Assembly (NCBI RefSeq): GCF_016785085.1
Contig: NZ_JAENHO010000013.1
Span: 62,001 to 126,000 of the forward strand
Length of the DNA: 64,000 nucleotides
Direction of reading: 5' to 3'
Source: Paractinoplanes lichenicola
GTDB lineage: Bacteria > Actinomycetota > Actinomycetes > Mycobacteriales > Micromonosporaceae
Numbering within the stretch: the first letter of the stretch is position 1; each line of letters opens with the position of its first letter. Positions 8,699 through 17,035 of the stretch are shown in pieces. The notes under the pieces are model-generated. The model was not told the origin of the DNA. It searched no databases and worked only from the letters and a program-made list of their open reading frames with translations. The translations under genes were made by a program, and so were the position numbers.

Positions 8699-9280
8699 AT
8701 GCCGCGGTGGGAGCAAGGCAGTGCGGAGCGGATGAAACAGGCCGCCATGGAGCTGTTCACGGAGCAGGGCTTCGAGCAGACCAGCGCCGTTCAGATCGCG
8801 GAACGGGCCCGCGTGACCACCCGCACCTTCTTCCGCTACTTCTCGGACAAGGAGGAGGTCCTCTTCGCCGACGCGGACACGCTCAACGAGGCACTCGTCG
8901 AGCAGCTCCGGCAGACGAGCGACCTCGCGGAGCCGCTGCGGGCAGTCACCAGCGTTCTGGCGGCGTACGACTGGGGGCAGCTCGGCTCGCGCGAGTCCCT
9001 GCGCCGGCGCGACCAGATGATCCACTCGAACCCCCGGCTGCTGGAGCGCGATCTGATCAAGCGGCAGCAGATGGCCGACGGGTTCCGCGACACCCTCCGG
9101 CAGCGCGGCGTCGACGCCGACATCGCCGAGCTGGCCGCCAACACCGCCGCCCAGATCTTCCGTACGGCCTATCGGCAGTGGCTGACCAGCGGCGACGACG
9201 CCGACCTGGCAACGATCACCGAGGCCGTGACGGCGCTGCTCGCCACCATCGTGCCGGCGAGCTCTCACCAGCCCAGATAG
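8699..9280 (+). CDS. TetR-family transcriptional regulator
   Basis: 193-residue repressor with a canonical N-terminal helix-turn-helix: RMKQAAMELFTEQGFEQTSAVQIAERARVTT, then RTFFRYFSDKEEVL (about residues 11-56). The C-terminal ligand-binding region is not assignable to a known inducer. It follows the MDR oxidoreductase by 26 bp and probably binds the 21-bp palindromes at 7611-7690. Its last 16 bases overlap the convergent PBP gene. Confidence 0.93.
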   Translation: MPRWEQGSAERMKQAAMELFTEQGFEQTSAVQIAERARVTTRTFFRYFSDKEEVLFADADTLNEALVEQLRQTSDLAEPLRAVTSVLAAYDWGQLGSRESLRRRDQMIHSNPRLLERDLIKRQQMADGFRDTLRQRGVDADIAELAANTAAQIFRTAYRQWLTSGDDADLATITEAVTALLATIVPASSHQPR

Positions 9281-12096
9281 CTGCGGGTCAGCGCGGCGAC
9301 GCGTTCCACCTCCTTGACGCCGTCGGCCTGATTCGCGTGGCCGTGCGACAGCACCACCACCGAGACGTCGGTGTCCTCGTCGCTGATCCGGCCGATGCTG
9401 TTGACGATCCACCGGCCCTGCTCGGCCGAGCGGGACAACCAGCCGTTCTTCACCGCCACCTGCTCGTCCGGGAAGGAGGCGGCGCTGATCCCCCAGTTCT
9501 GGTCGGCGTTGACCGACGACATCAGCGACAGGATCAGCTCGCGCGACTTGCGGGTGAGCGGGCTCTGCGAGGCGGTCAGCGCGCCGATCAGCCGGGTCTG
9601 GTCGATCGCGGTGGTGTGGCTGAGCCCGACCTGCCGGGCCGGGTCGGTGGCCCGCAGCCCCAGCCGCTCACCGGCCTGCCGCAGCCCGTTCGCGCCGCCG
9701 AGGTCGTCGTAGACCCGGGCCGCGGCGTCGTTGTCACTGGCGACGATCATTTTCCGTACGCGGGTTCGCTCGTCCTCGGTGAGCTCGCGCCCCTCGTCCT
9801 GGGCCCGCAGCAGCAACGCCGCCAGCAGTTCGGCCTTCACGATGCTGGCCGTCTCGAACCGGCGATCCCCGCGATAGTCGTAGCTGCGGCCGACGCGACG
9901 GTCCACCACCGCGACCGAGAAGTCCGGCGCGCTCTCCGCGTACTTGTCGAGCACCCCGGTCAGCCGTTCGACGCGGTCCGCCCAGGAGCCGGTCGCCTTC
10001 GTCCGGTCGACCAGGTCACCGCGCTGCGGCCCGGCGAAGACGAGAGACTTGCCGCGCGGCACGTCAGTTCCGAGCGACGCGAGATCGCCCTTGCCCGCCC
10101 GCCCGATCCGCGCGGGCCGGGGAAGCGCCTCGCCCGTCCGGCCCCGCATCGCGCCGGCCATGAAGGCCCGCCAGATCCGGTACGGCATGCCCTCGCCGTT
10201 GACCGCCTGGCCGCCCTTCTCCCGGATCGGGCCGGGCAGCTCGCGGCCGACCCAGACGACCGCGGCCAGGTCGGAGGCCCACCCGGCGGTCCAGGCGTCG
10301 GACGAGTCGCCGGTGTTGCCCCACTGCTGGGAACCGGTCTTCGCCGCGGCCGGCACGCCGGGCACCCGGCCGTGGTGATCGACCACCTCGGACAGGACGG
10401 CGCCGACGTCGGCCGCCACCTCCTTGGAGAGCACCTGGCGCGTCTTCTCCTCGTACTCGTAGATCTTGACGCCGTCGCCCCGGGCCACCGACCGGACGAA
10501 GTGCCGCTCCGCCCGCCGCCCGCCCGCCGCCAGGGTGGCGTACATGCTGGTCAGGTCGGCCGGGGTGACCGGGTAGCGACCGAGGGCGATGTCCGAGCGG
10601 GTCCGGCCGGGCTCCGGCTCCCCCTTGGCGTCGACCAGCGTCTCCCGGTCGCCGTAGCGGCGGGGCACGCCGAGCCGGTGGGCCAGGTCGCGTACGGAAT
10701 CCGGCCCGATCTGCGCGGCCAGCGCGTAGAACGGGGTGTTCAGCGAGTACACCATCGCGATGTCGAGCGGGCACACCGGGCACTGCAGGTTCTTCTGGTT
10801 GTAGAGCGGCGCGCCGTCGCGATCCTCGAACAGCCGCGGTGAGCTGCCGTTGTAGAGCGACTGGTAGCCGATGTCGCGCTCCTCGGCGGCGGCCAGCACG
10901 ACCGGCTTGAAGGTCGAGGCGGGCGGACGGGCGGCGAGCGCGTCGTCGTAGTACCCGCGGCCGCGGTCGCCGCCGTAGTAGGCCCGCACCCCGCCGTCGC
11001 CGGGGCCGACCGCCACCAGGGCGCTGCGCAGCTCCTTCGGCTGCCCGCGCAGGGCGGTCTCGATGCTGCCGGTGGCCGCCGCCTGAATACCGGCGTCGAT
11101 CGTGGTCGTCACCTGGAGCCCGCCGGTGCGGATCTGCTGCCGGCTGATGCCCGCGGCCACAAGCTCGTCCTCGACCCGGTCGGCGATCAGCCCGGCCGGT
11201 CCGCCGACGGCGCTCGCGGTCACCGATTCCTGGGCGACCTTCGGGTACGCGGCCCGATCGGCCTCGCCCTCGGGCAGCCAGCCCTGCTCGGACATGGCCC
11301 GCAGCACCCACACCCAGCGTTCCCGGGCCCACTTCGGGTCGGCCGCGGGATCGCCGCGCGTCGGGTCCTTGACCAGGGCCGCGAGCACGGCGGCCCGATA
11401 CGCGTCGAGCTGGCCCACACCCGTACCGAAATAGGCACGGGCGGCCGCCTCGATGCCGTACGCACCCCGTCCGAAATAGATCGTGTTGAGGTAGCGCTCG
11501 AGGATCTCGTCCTTGCTGTACCGCTGCTCGACCTTGAGCGCGAGCGCCGCCTCGCGGGTCTTGCGGCTGACCGTCCGATCCTGGGTCAGGTAGGCATTAC
11601 GCACGTACTGCTGGGTGATCGTGGACGCGCCCTGCCCGGAGTCGGTGACGACGTTCGCCCACAGCGCCCGCACCACCCCGCGCACCGACATGCCGAAGTG
11701 GTCGTAGAAGCCGCGATCCTCGGCGGCCAGGAAGGCCTGCCGCACCACCGGCGGAATCTGCTCGAACGTCACATCGGTGCGATCGGTCAGGCCGACGCGG
11801 GCCAGCACCGTCCGCCCGTCGCGGTAGTAGAACACCGAGGCCTGCGGCGGTGCCGGATCCGGCGGCAGATCGACGCTCGCGACGTAGCCGACGGCCGCCG
11901 AGACCAGCGCCAGCTCCACCGCGACGACGGCGGCGGCCGTCCAGCGGCACCACCGGGGCCACCGCCGGAACCAGTCGACCGGCCGCTTCCACGCAGGCCT
12001 GCCTCCGGACGAGTTCGACGCGGGTCTGCCTTCGGACGAAGCCACGCGCACGGTCCCTTTCGCAGCGGCGAGGGCGCCGGCCGGCGCCATAGACAA
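9265..12096 (-). CDS. Class A penicillin-binding protein fused to a C-terminal beta-lactamase-like domain
   Basis: 943-residue membrane-anchored cell-wall synthase with an unusual third domain. After a cytoplasmic tail and one transmembrane helix (about 52-73) comes the GT51 glycosyltransferase (about 95-300) with catalytic Glu126 in EDRGFY and the GQGASTITQQ motif. The transpeptidase (about 330-650) has S394-T-F-K397, S451-L-N and K586-T-G. A further serine-hydrolase domain follows (about 705-943), with S751-I-V-K754, S787-D-N and K883-N-G in class A beta-lactamase order, where KNG replaces the usual KTG/KSG. The first two domains polymerise and crosslink peptidoglycan; the role of the third is unknown. 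GTG/ATG choices near 12096 are uncertain by a few codons. Confidence 0.88.
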   Translation of the reverse strand: MSMAPAGALAAAKGTVRVASSEGRPASNSSGGRPAWKRPVDWFRRWPRWCRWTAAAVVAVELALVSAAVGYVASVDLPPDPAPPQASVFYYRDGRTVLARVGLTDRTDVTFEQIPPVVRQAFLAAEDRGFYDHFGMSVRGVVRALWANVVTDSGQGASTITQQYVRNAYLTQDRTVSRKTREAALALKVEQRYSKDEILERYLNTIYFGRGAYGIEAAARAYFGTGVGQLDAYRAAVLAALVKDPTRGDPAADPKWARERWVWVLRAMSEQGWLPEGEADRAAYPKVAQESVTASAVGGPAGLIADRVEDELVAAGISRQQIRTGGLQVTTTIDAGIQAAATGSIETALRGQPKELRSALVAVGPGDGGVRAYYGGDRGRGYYDDALAARPPASTFKPVVLAAAEERDIGYQSLYNGSSPRLFEDRDGAPLYNQKNLQCPVCPLDIAMVYSLNTPFYALAAQIGPDSVRDLAHRLGVPRRYGDRETLVDAKGEPEPGRTRSDIALGRYPVTPADLTSMYATLAAGGRRAERHFVRSVARGDGVKIYEYEEKTRQVLSKEVAADVGAVLSEVVDHHGRVPGVPAAAKTGSQQWGNTGDSSDAWTAGWASDLAAVVWVGRELPGPIREKGGQAVNGEGMPYRIWRAFMAGAMRGRTGEALPRPARIGRAGKGDLASLGTDVPRGKSLVFAGPQRGDLVDRTKATGSWADRVERLTGVLDKYAESAPDFSVAVVDRRVGRSYDYRGDRRFETASIVKAELLAALLLRAQDEGRELTEDERTRVRKMIVASDNDAAARVYDDLGGANGLRQAGERLGLRATDPARQVGLSHTTAIDQTRLIGALTASQSPLTRKSRELILSLMSSVNADQNWGISAASFPDEQVAVKNGWLSRSAEQGRWIVNSIGRISDEDTDVSVVVLSHGHANQADGVKEVERVAALTRSYLGW

Positions 12097-12183
12097 AGAC
12101 GGATGCCACCGCGATTTCGTGCAACTTGGCCTATGTGGTTCTTTTCACCGCCAATCCGTGCAACCTTGCGCCGGTCAGGCACA

Positions 12184-12744
12184 ATGACGCGCGTGGATCA
12201 GCAACAAACGGTCAGGTGGTCCGCGGACTCGAGCGCACCCGTCGCCGGCCTGGGCTGGGGTCTGTTCGCCACGGGTCTGAGCGCTTCGCCCGGCGTGGCC
12301 GCGCTCGTCTTCCCCTTCACGGGTCTTGCTTCGCTGTCGCAGGGCATGGTCGCCGGCATGGTTGTGCTCGGCGTCATCGTGGCCGGCGTCCCCGGCGCCT
12401 TCACGGTGTTCATGGTGCTCAACCACCGCGAGAAGCGGCGCGAAGTGGTCGAGGTCCGGCTCGGCCCGGCCGAGGTCGTCGTCCATCGCGCCGACGGCAG
12501 CTACGGCGCCTACCCCACGTCGGCACTCACCGCGATCGTGGTCGACCGCGAGCACTGGACCGACCCCGTTTACTTCAACACCGTCGTCAGCGAGTTCCGT
12601 CGCCTGAAGCTGACCTTCGGCGACCGGGTGGAGCAGACCCGGCCCGGCAAGGCCAAGGACGACGAGTCGTTCGGCGCCGCCCTGGCCGCGCTGAAGGTCC
12701 CGATCGAGCAGGGCGTCTACGTCGACTACGACACCGTCGGCTGA
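12184..12744 (+). CDS. Membrane protein with C-terminal soluble domain, function unknown
   Basis: 186-residue protein with two hydrophobic helices (about residues 20-46 and 53-78) and a basic stop-transfer NHREKRREV, followed by a cytoplasmic domain of about 100 residues (VVEVRLGPAEVVVHRADGSYGAYP and on) that resembles a small PH-like beta domain. The start is taken at ATG 12184; GTG 12193 is an alternative and no strong ribosome-binding site decides. It overlaps the convergent epoxide hydrolase end by 19 bases. No function is assigned. Confidence 0.7.
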   Translation: MTRVDQQQTVRWSADSSAPVAGLGWGLFATGLSASPGVAALVFPFTGLASLSQGMVAGMVVLGVIVAGVPGAFTVFMVLNHREKRREVVEVRLGPAEVVVHRADGSYGAYPTSALTAIVVDREHWTDPVYFNTVVSEFRRLKLTFGDRVEQTRPGKAKDDESFGAALAALKVPIEQGVYVDYDTVG

Positions 12745-13838
12745 AGCCCGAAAAATGCCCGCAGGTCCCCGGCGAGCAGGCCGGGCACCTCGAGCGCCGC
12801 GTAGTGGCCGCCGCGGTCGAATTCCGTCCAGTGTGCGATTCCCTTGTTGTCGCGCTCGGCGAGCGGCCGGATGGTCTGGAAGTCGTTCTTGAAGACGGCG
12901 ACGCCGAGCCGGCCGTGGCTGACCACTGTCTCGCGCGGCGGGTGCTGCTCGGCGTAGTGGTAGCGGACCGCGCCGGCCGAGGTGTTGGTGAGCCAATACA
13001 GCGAGACCTGTGCCAGCACCTGCTCGGGCGTGACCAGGCTGGTGCCGTTGCCGAAGTTCTCGAACAGCTCGTTGTAGGCCAGCTGACCGACCGGGGAGTC
13101 CGACAGCGTGGCCGCGATCGTCTGCGGCCGGGTGCCGTTCATCGAGTTGTAGCCGCCGACCGACTGGAACCAGCCGGCGAACTCCAGGGCGGCGTACTCC
13201 TTGGGCCCGAACGCCTCGAACTCCGCCGGGTCGCCGGACGGGAAGGAGAACAGCTGGAGCACGTGCGCGCCCCGGAACCCGCCGGGGTCGAGCACCGCAA
13301 GCTCGCGGCCGACCATCGCGCCGCCGTCGCTGCCGTGCGCACCGTACGAGTCGTAGCCGAGCCGGCGCATCAGGGTGTCGTACGCGCGGGCGACCCGGTC
13401 CATCGTCCAGCCGCCGTCGACGAGCGGAACGCTGAAGGCGAACCCCGGCATCGACGGGATGACGAGGTGGAAGTCCTCGGTGAGCAGCGGCACCAGGTCG
13501 AGGAACTCGGTGAACGAGCCCGGATAGGTGTGCAGGAGCAGCAGCGGCGTCGCGTCGTCGCGGGCCGAGCGGACGTGCACGAAGTGGATGGTCTGGCCGT
13601 CGACCTCGGTGGTGAAGTTCGGCACCGCGTTGATCCGGGCCTCCTCGGCGCGCCAGTCGAACCGCTGCCAGCGCGTGACCATGTCGGTCAGGTAGGAGAC
13701 CGGCGTCCCGTACGCCCACTCGTCGCCCGGGGCCGGGCTGGGATACCGGGTGTTGGCCAGCCGGGTGCGCAGGTCCTCGAGCGCGGACTCGGGGATCACG
13801 ACGTCAACGGGACGGATGTCTACGGTCGAAGTGGTCAC
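12726..13838 (-). CDS. Epoxide hydrolase (EHN domain plus alpha/beta hydrolase)
   Basis: 370-residue enzyme of the epoxide-hydrolase N-terminal-domain family, related to microsomal epoxide hydrolase. The EHN cap region (about 1-110) begins IRPVDVVIPESALEDLRTRL. The hydrolase fold has the oxyanion segment HTYPGS, the nucleophile elbow HGSDGGA with the catalytic aspartate, and the catalytic histidine in FDRGGHYAALE near the end. Epoxide opening proceeds through an Asp-ester intermediate in this family. The gene is divergent from the ArsR/DUF5937 regulator at 13937, which may control it. Whether it belongs to secondary metabolism or general detoxification is open. Confidence 0.9.
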   Translation of the reverse strand: MTTSTVDIRPVDVVIPESALEDLRTRLANTRYPSPAPGDEWAYGTPVSYLTDMVTRWQRFDWRAEEARINAVPNFTTEVDGQTIHFVHVRSARDDATPLLLLHTYPGSFTEFLDLVPLLTEDFHLVIPSMPGFAFSVPLVDGGWTMDRVARAYDTLMRRLGYDSYGAHGSDGGAMVGRELAVLDPGGFRGAHVLQLFSFPSGDPAEFEAFGPKEYAALEFAGWFQSVGGYNSMNGTRPQTIAATLSDSPVGQLAYNELFENFGNGTSLVTPEQVLAQVSLYWLTNTSAGAVRYHYAEQHPPRETVVSHGRLGVAVFKNDFQTIRPLAERDNKGIAHWTEFDRGGHYAALEVPGLLAGDLRAFFGLQPTVS

Positions 13839-13936
13839 GAACAGCTCCCTCGTACGGTCGACGACAGGTGCGATGATTTCCGGGTCCGAGGTTTGACCCG
13901 GCGTGGTGTGCCGAATCGCAGCACAGGAGGACGAGC

Positions 13937-14956
13937 ATCGCCGTCACCGTGGTAGGCCTCGACGCGGCGCCGGGCGGCAACGTGCGATTCGCCACCGGCG
14001 CGCTGGTCGAGCTGGGCAACGTCCTGCACGCGGTGCTGGCCCCTGAGCACCACGGCCAGGCCGCGCATTGGGCGGCCACCCCGGCCGTGGCCGAGCTGCT
14101 CCCGACGTTGACGCGGTGGGCGTTCGTGGTCCGGGCGATCCGCGCGCGGATGTTCATCGACGTCTCGATCGCCGGCCACACCAACTGGGACGCCTGCCTG
14201 GCGGCCGTCCGGCGCCTGGACGCGATGGCGATGCGCGACGCGCTGCTGCGCCCGCTCGGCGGGGTGGCGGGGGCGCAACGCTACCGCGGCCGTGACAGCC
14301 TCGACGCCGACACGGTCGCCGGCGTCCTGGCCGATCCGCAGGCCGCCCGCGAAGAATTCGTCGCACTGCTGCAGACCTGCTGGGACAGCTTCTTCGGGGC
14401 CTGGTGGGGACGGCACGGCACCGCCTTGGCGGAAGAGGTGCTGCACCGGCGTCAGCTGCTGCAGCGCCACGGTTTGTCCTCGGCGCTGCAAGACCTGCCC
14501 GGCATCAGCTACCGCGGCGACGGCACGGTGGTGCTCGACAAGATCCGCGGCAAACAGCTCTCCGCCGCCGAGCGGCCCGGCCTGGTGCTTATCCCCTCAC
14601 CGGCGGTCTCACCACACCTGTATCTGGCCGACGAGCCGTCCCTGCCGATAACGGTCATCTACCCGCCGGCCGGATCCGCGCCGCTCGCCGCCGGCGTCCT
14701 GCACCGCCGCCTGCAAGCTTTGGCCCATCCGGAGCGGCTGCAGGTGGCGCGGGCCATCACCACGGAGGCCCGCTCCGCCTCCGAGATCAGCCGGCTGTGG
14801 CATCTGCAGCGCAGCCGGGTGGCCCGCCATCTGCGCACTCTGGAGCAGGCCGGGCTGGCCCACCGCCACCGCGACGGCCGATCGGTGCTCTACCGCCTCG
14901 ACCTGACCGCCATCAACGCCCTCGGCACCGATCTGTCGCAGGTGTTGCTGCGCTGA
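13937..14956 (+). CDS. ArsR-type regulator with N-terminal DUF5937-like domain
   Basis: About 339 residues. The long N-terminal part (NVRFATGALVELGNVLHAVL) matches the DUF5937 type of actinobacterial regulators; a winged helix of ArsR type closes the protein (LQALAHPERLQVARAI, then SEISRLWHLQRSRVARHLRTLEQAGL). The start is unusual: AGGAGG at 13925-13930 is ideally placed for an ATC codon at 13937, while the first standard start in frame, GTG 13949, is 18 bases from it. I give the longer form tentatively; GTG 13949 gives 335 residues. Divergent to the epoxide hydrolase gene. Confidence 0.75.
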   Translation: MAVTVVGLDAAPGGNVRFATGALVELGNVLHAVLAPEHHGQAAHWAATPAVAELLPTLTRWAFVVRAIRARMFIDVSIAGHTNWDACLAAVRRLDAMAMRDALLRPLGGVAGAQRYRGRDSLDADTVAGVLADPQAAREEFVALLQTCWDSFFGAWWGRHGTALAEEVLHRRQLLQRHGLSSALQDLPGISYRGDGTVVLDKIRGKQLSAAERPGLVLIPSPAVSPHLYLADEPSLPITVIYPPAGSAPLAAGVLHRRLQALAHPERLQVARAITTEARSASEISRLWHLQRSRVARHLRTLEQAGLAHRHRDGRSVLYRLDLTAINALGTDLSQVLLR

Positions 14957-14985
14957 GCGCCCGGGCCCGCCGGTAGGGTCGGATC

Positions 14986-15885
14986 ATGGACGTTGTCGTG
15001 GTGGGCGCCGGCATCGCCGGGCTGTCGTGCGCGCGGGCGCTGACCGAGGCCGGCGCCCGCGTGCGCGTGCTGGAGCGGGGCCGGGTGGTCGGCGGCCGGC
15101 TGGCCAGCAAGCGCTACAACGGCCGCTACACCGACATCGGCGCCGCCTACCTCGTCGCCGACGATCCGGCCTTCGCCGACCTGGTCACCTCGTGGCAGTC
15201 CCGCGGGCTGGCCCGCCCGTGGACCGACACCTTCCAGGTCTACCCCGGCGGCACCCGTACGACGGGGCCGACGCGCTGGGCGGCGCCCGGCGGTCTGCGG
15301 TCCCTGGCCGCCGACCTGGCCGACGGGCTCGATGTGCGGCTGGAGACCGTGGTCGACGCCGTGCCGGCCGACGCGGACGCCGTCGTGCTCGCCATGCCGG
15401 GTCCGCAGGCCCTGCGGCTGTCCCCGCCGCCAGCGATCGCCGCGGCGGCGAACGCGCAGACGTGGCGGCCGGTGATCGCGGCCGTGCTGACGTACCCGGC
15501 GCGGGAGTGGGGCGAGGTGCGCGGGGCCTTCGTCAACGAGCATCCCGACCTCGCGACCGTCTGCGACGACGGCGATCGCCGCGGCGATGGCGCCCCCGTG
15601 CTGGTCGCGCACTCGACCGCGGTGCTGGCGGCCCGGCATCTCGACCGTCCGGAGGCGGCCGGGCCCGTCCTGGCCGAGGCGGTCCGCGAGACGCTCGGCG
15701 TCGCGGCCAGACCCGAGGTGTACGTCCACCGGTGGACCTACGCCCAGCCGGAGCCGGGCGACGAGGCCGTCGCGTACGCCGCCGACGGCCGGGTCTGGCT
15801 CTGCGGTGACGCGTTCGGCCGGCCGCGCGTGCAGACCGCCTGGCTCTCGGGCCGCGCCGTCGCCCGGGCGGTGCTCGAACGGTAG
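14986..15885 (+). CDS. FAD-dependent oxidoreductase (renalase/amine-oxidase-like)
   Basis: 299-residue flavoprotein beginning MDVVVVGAGIAGLSCARALTE, the GxGxxG dinucleotide fold, followed by the GGRLASKRYNGRYTDIGAAYL segment and the C-terminal FAD motif DGRVWLCGDAFG. Size and layout fit the NAD(P)/FAD renalase-like group rather than true amine oxidases. It is 29 bases after the DUF5937 regulator in the same direction and convergent with the FAD monooxygenase gene. Substrate unknown; possible but unproven role in the neighbouring aromatic pathway. Confidence 0.85.
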   Translation: MDVVVVGAGIAGLSCARALTEAGARVRVLERGRVVGGRLASKRYNGRYTDIGAAYLVADDPAFADLVTSWQSRGLARPWTDTFQVYPGGTRTTGPTRWAAPGGLRSLAADLADGLDVRLETVVDAVPADADAVVLAMPGPQALRLSPPPAIAAAANAQTWRPVIAAVLTYPAREWGEVRGAFVNEHPDLATVCDDGDRRGDGAPVLVAHSTAVLAARHLDRPEAAGPVLAEAVRETLGVAARPEVYVHRWTYAQPEPGDEAVAYAADGRVWLCGDAFGRPRVQTAWLSGRAVARAVLER

Positions 15886-15901
15886 GTGCGTTCAGCCCGC
15901 C

Positions 15902-17032
15902 TCAGATCGGCTCGGCCAGCCTGGCCAGCGCCCGCTCGACGACCGCCGTCTGCGCCTGCGGGGGCGCCTGTTGCTGTTCGAGCCGGCCGATCTCGATGGA
16001 GCTGTCGACCACAAATCGGCATCGCGGTTCCTGCCGTACGGCGAAGGCCGCGAACGCCGCCGGAACCGACCCGTGGCGGTCGAGCTCCTCGGCGAGCACC
16101 AGCGCGTCCTCGACCGCGATGCCGGCGCCCGAGGCGAGCTGCGGCGTCGTGGGGTGCGCGGCGTCGCCGACGAGGATCACCCGCCCGCGGTGCCACGGGC
16201 CGGGCAGCCGGAACGACTCCAGCGGGCGGTACGCGATCTCGGTGCGCGCGTCGATCGACTCGCGGAACGTGCGGACGTGTCCGCCGTACGGCTTGAGCAG
16301 GTCGGTGAGTGCGCCCGGCAGCTCGTGCGGTTCCCGGGTCCGGCGTGGCGTCCGTTCGACCACGAACAGGTACATCCGCGTGGCCGAGACCGGCGTCCAG
16401 CCGACCTTGACCACGCCGCCGAGGAAGTAGTGGCGGCGGTCGACCCCCGGCGGGCGTGGCACGAACATGCGCCACACGCTCTGGCCCGTGTATTCGGGTT
16501 CCGGGGCGTCCGGGAAGACCTGACGGCGGGTCCGCGAGTAGATCCCGTCGGCGCCGATCACCATGTCGTACCGGCCCGTGCTGCCGTCGCTGAAGGTGAC
16601 GTCGACGCCGGCCGGGTCCTGCGTGAGGGCCGCGACGGACAGCCCGAAGCGTGGCCGCACCCCGGCCGCGAGCACCTGCGCGGAGAGGATCTCGTACAGC
16701 ACCGGCCGGCCGATGCCGCCGGAGCCGGGCACCCCGGACCGCGGCGGCATCGGCGTCGCGATGTCCCTAAGGTACGCGCCGTCGACCCCGCAGACCCGGA
16801 TGCCCTCGCCCACGTATCCCCGCGCGGCGACCTCGTCGTACACCCCGAGCTGCCGCAGGGCCCGCAGCGTGGGGCCGGTGATCGTGAGCCCGGCGCCGGC
16901 CACCGACCGGCCGGGCTCGATGTCGATCAGGTCGGCCACCACCCCGATGCGCCGCAGGGCGACGGCCGCCGCCATGCCCGCGATCCCGGCGCCCACGATC
17001 AGCACGCGGCCACCCGCACGCCCGGACGTCAA
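15902..17032 (-). CDS. FAD-dependent aromatic monooxygenase (PHBH family)
   Basis: 376-residue group A flavin hydroxylase. The N-terminal GxGxxG is in VLIVGAGIAGMAAAVALRR, the DG motif in DMVIGADGIYSRTRR, and the GD motif in VILVGDAAHPTTPQLASGAGIAVEDA, all in the expected order. Enzymes of this kind hydroxylate activated phenols with NAD(P)H and O2. It lies 3 bases after an O-methyltransferase gene in one transcription unit and near the tetrahydroxynaphthalene synthase, so ring hydroxylation or oxidation of a naphthalene intermediate is a reasonable inference. Confidence 0.9.
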   Translation of the reverse strand: MTSGRAGGRVLIVGAGIAGMAAAVALRRIGVVADLIDIEPGRSVAGAGLTITGPTLRALRQLGVYDEVAARGYVGEGIRVCGVDGAYLRDIATPMPPRSGVPGSGGIGRPVLYEILSAQVLAAGVRPRFGLSVAALTQDPAGVDVTFSDGSTGRYDMVIGADGIYSRTRRQVFPDAPEPEYTGQSVWRMFVPRPPGVDRRHYFLGGVVKVGWTPVSATRMYLFVVERTPRRTREPHELPGALTDLLKPYGGHVRTFRESIDARTEIAYRPLESFRLPGPWHRGRVILVGDAAHPTTPQLASGAGIAVEDALVLAEELDRHGSVPAAFAAFAVRQEPRCRFVVDSSIEIGRLEQQQAPPQAQTAVVERALARLAEPI

Positions 17033-17035
17033 GGG

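Noticed and set aside
9265..9280. Frame error at the tetR/PBP junction
   Set aside because: The 16-base convergent overlap leaves both proteins with plausible C-termini; short antisense overlaps are normal here.
8689..10842. Long plus-strand open frame (over 700 codons) across tetR and the PBP gene
   Set aside because: It is antisense or out of phase to two well-supported genes, and its Arg/Pro/Gly-rich composition is typical of GC-driven open frames.
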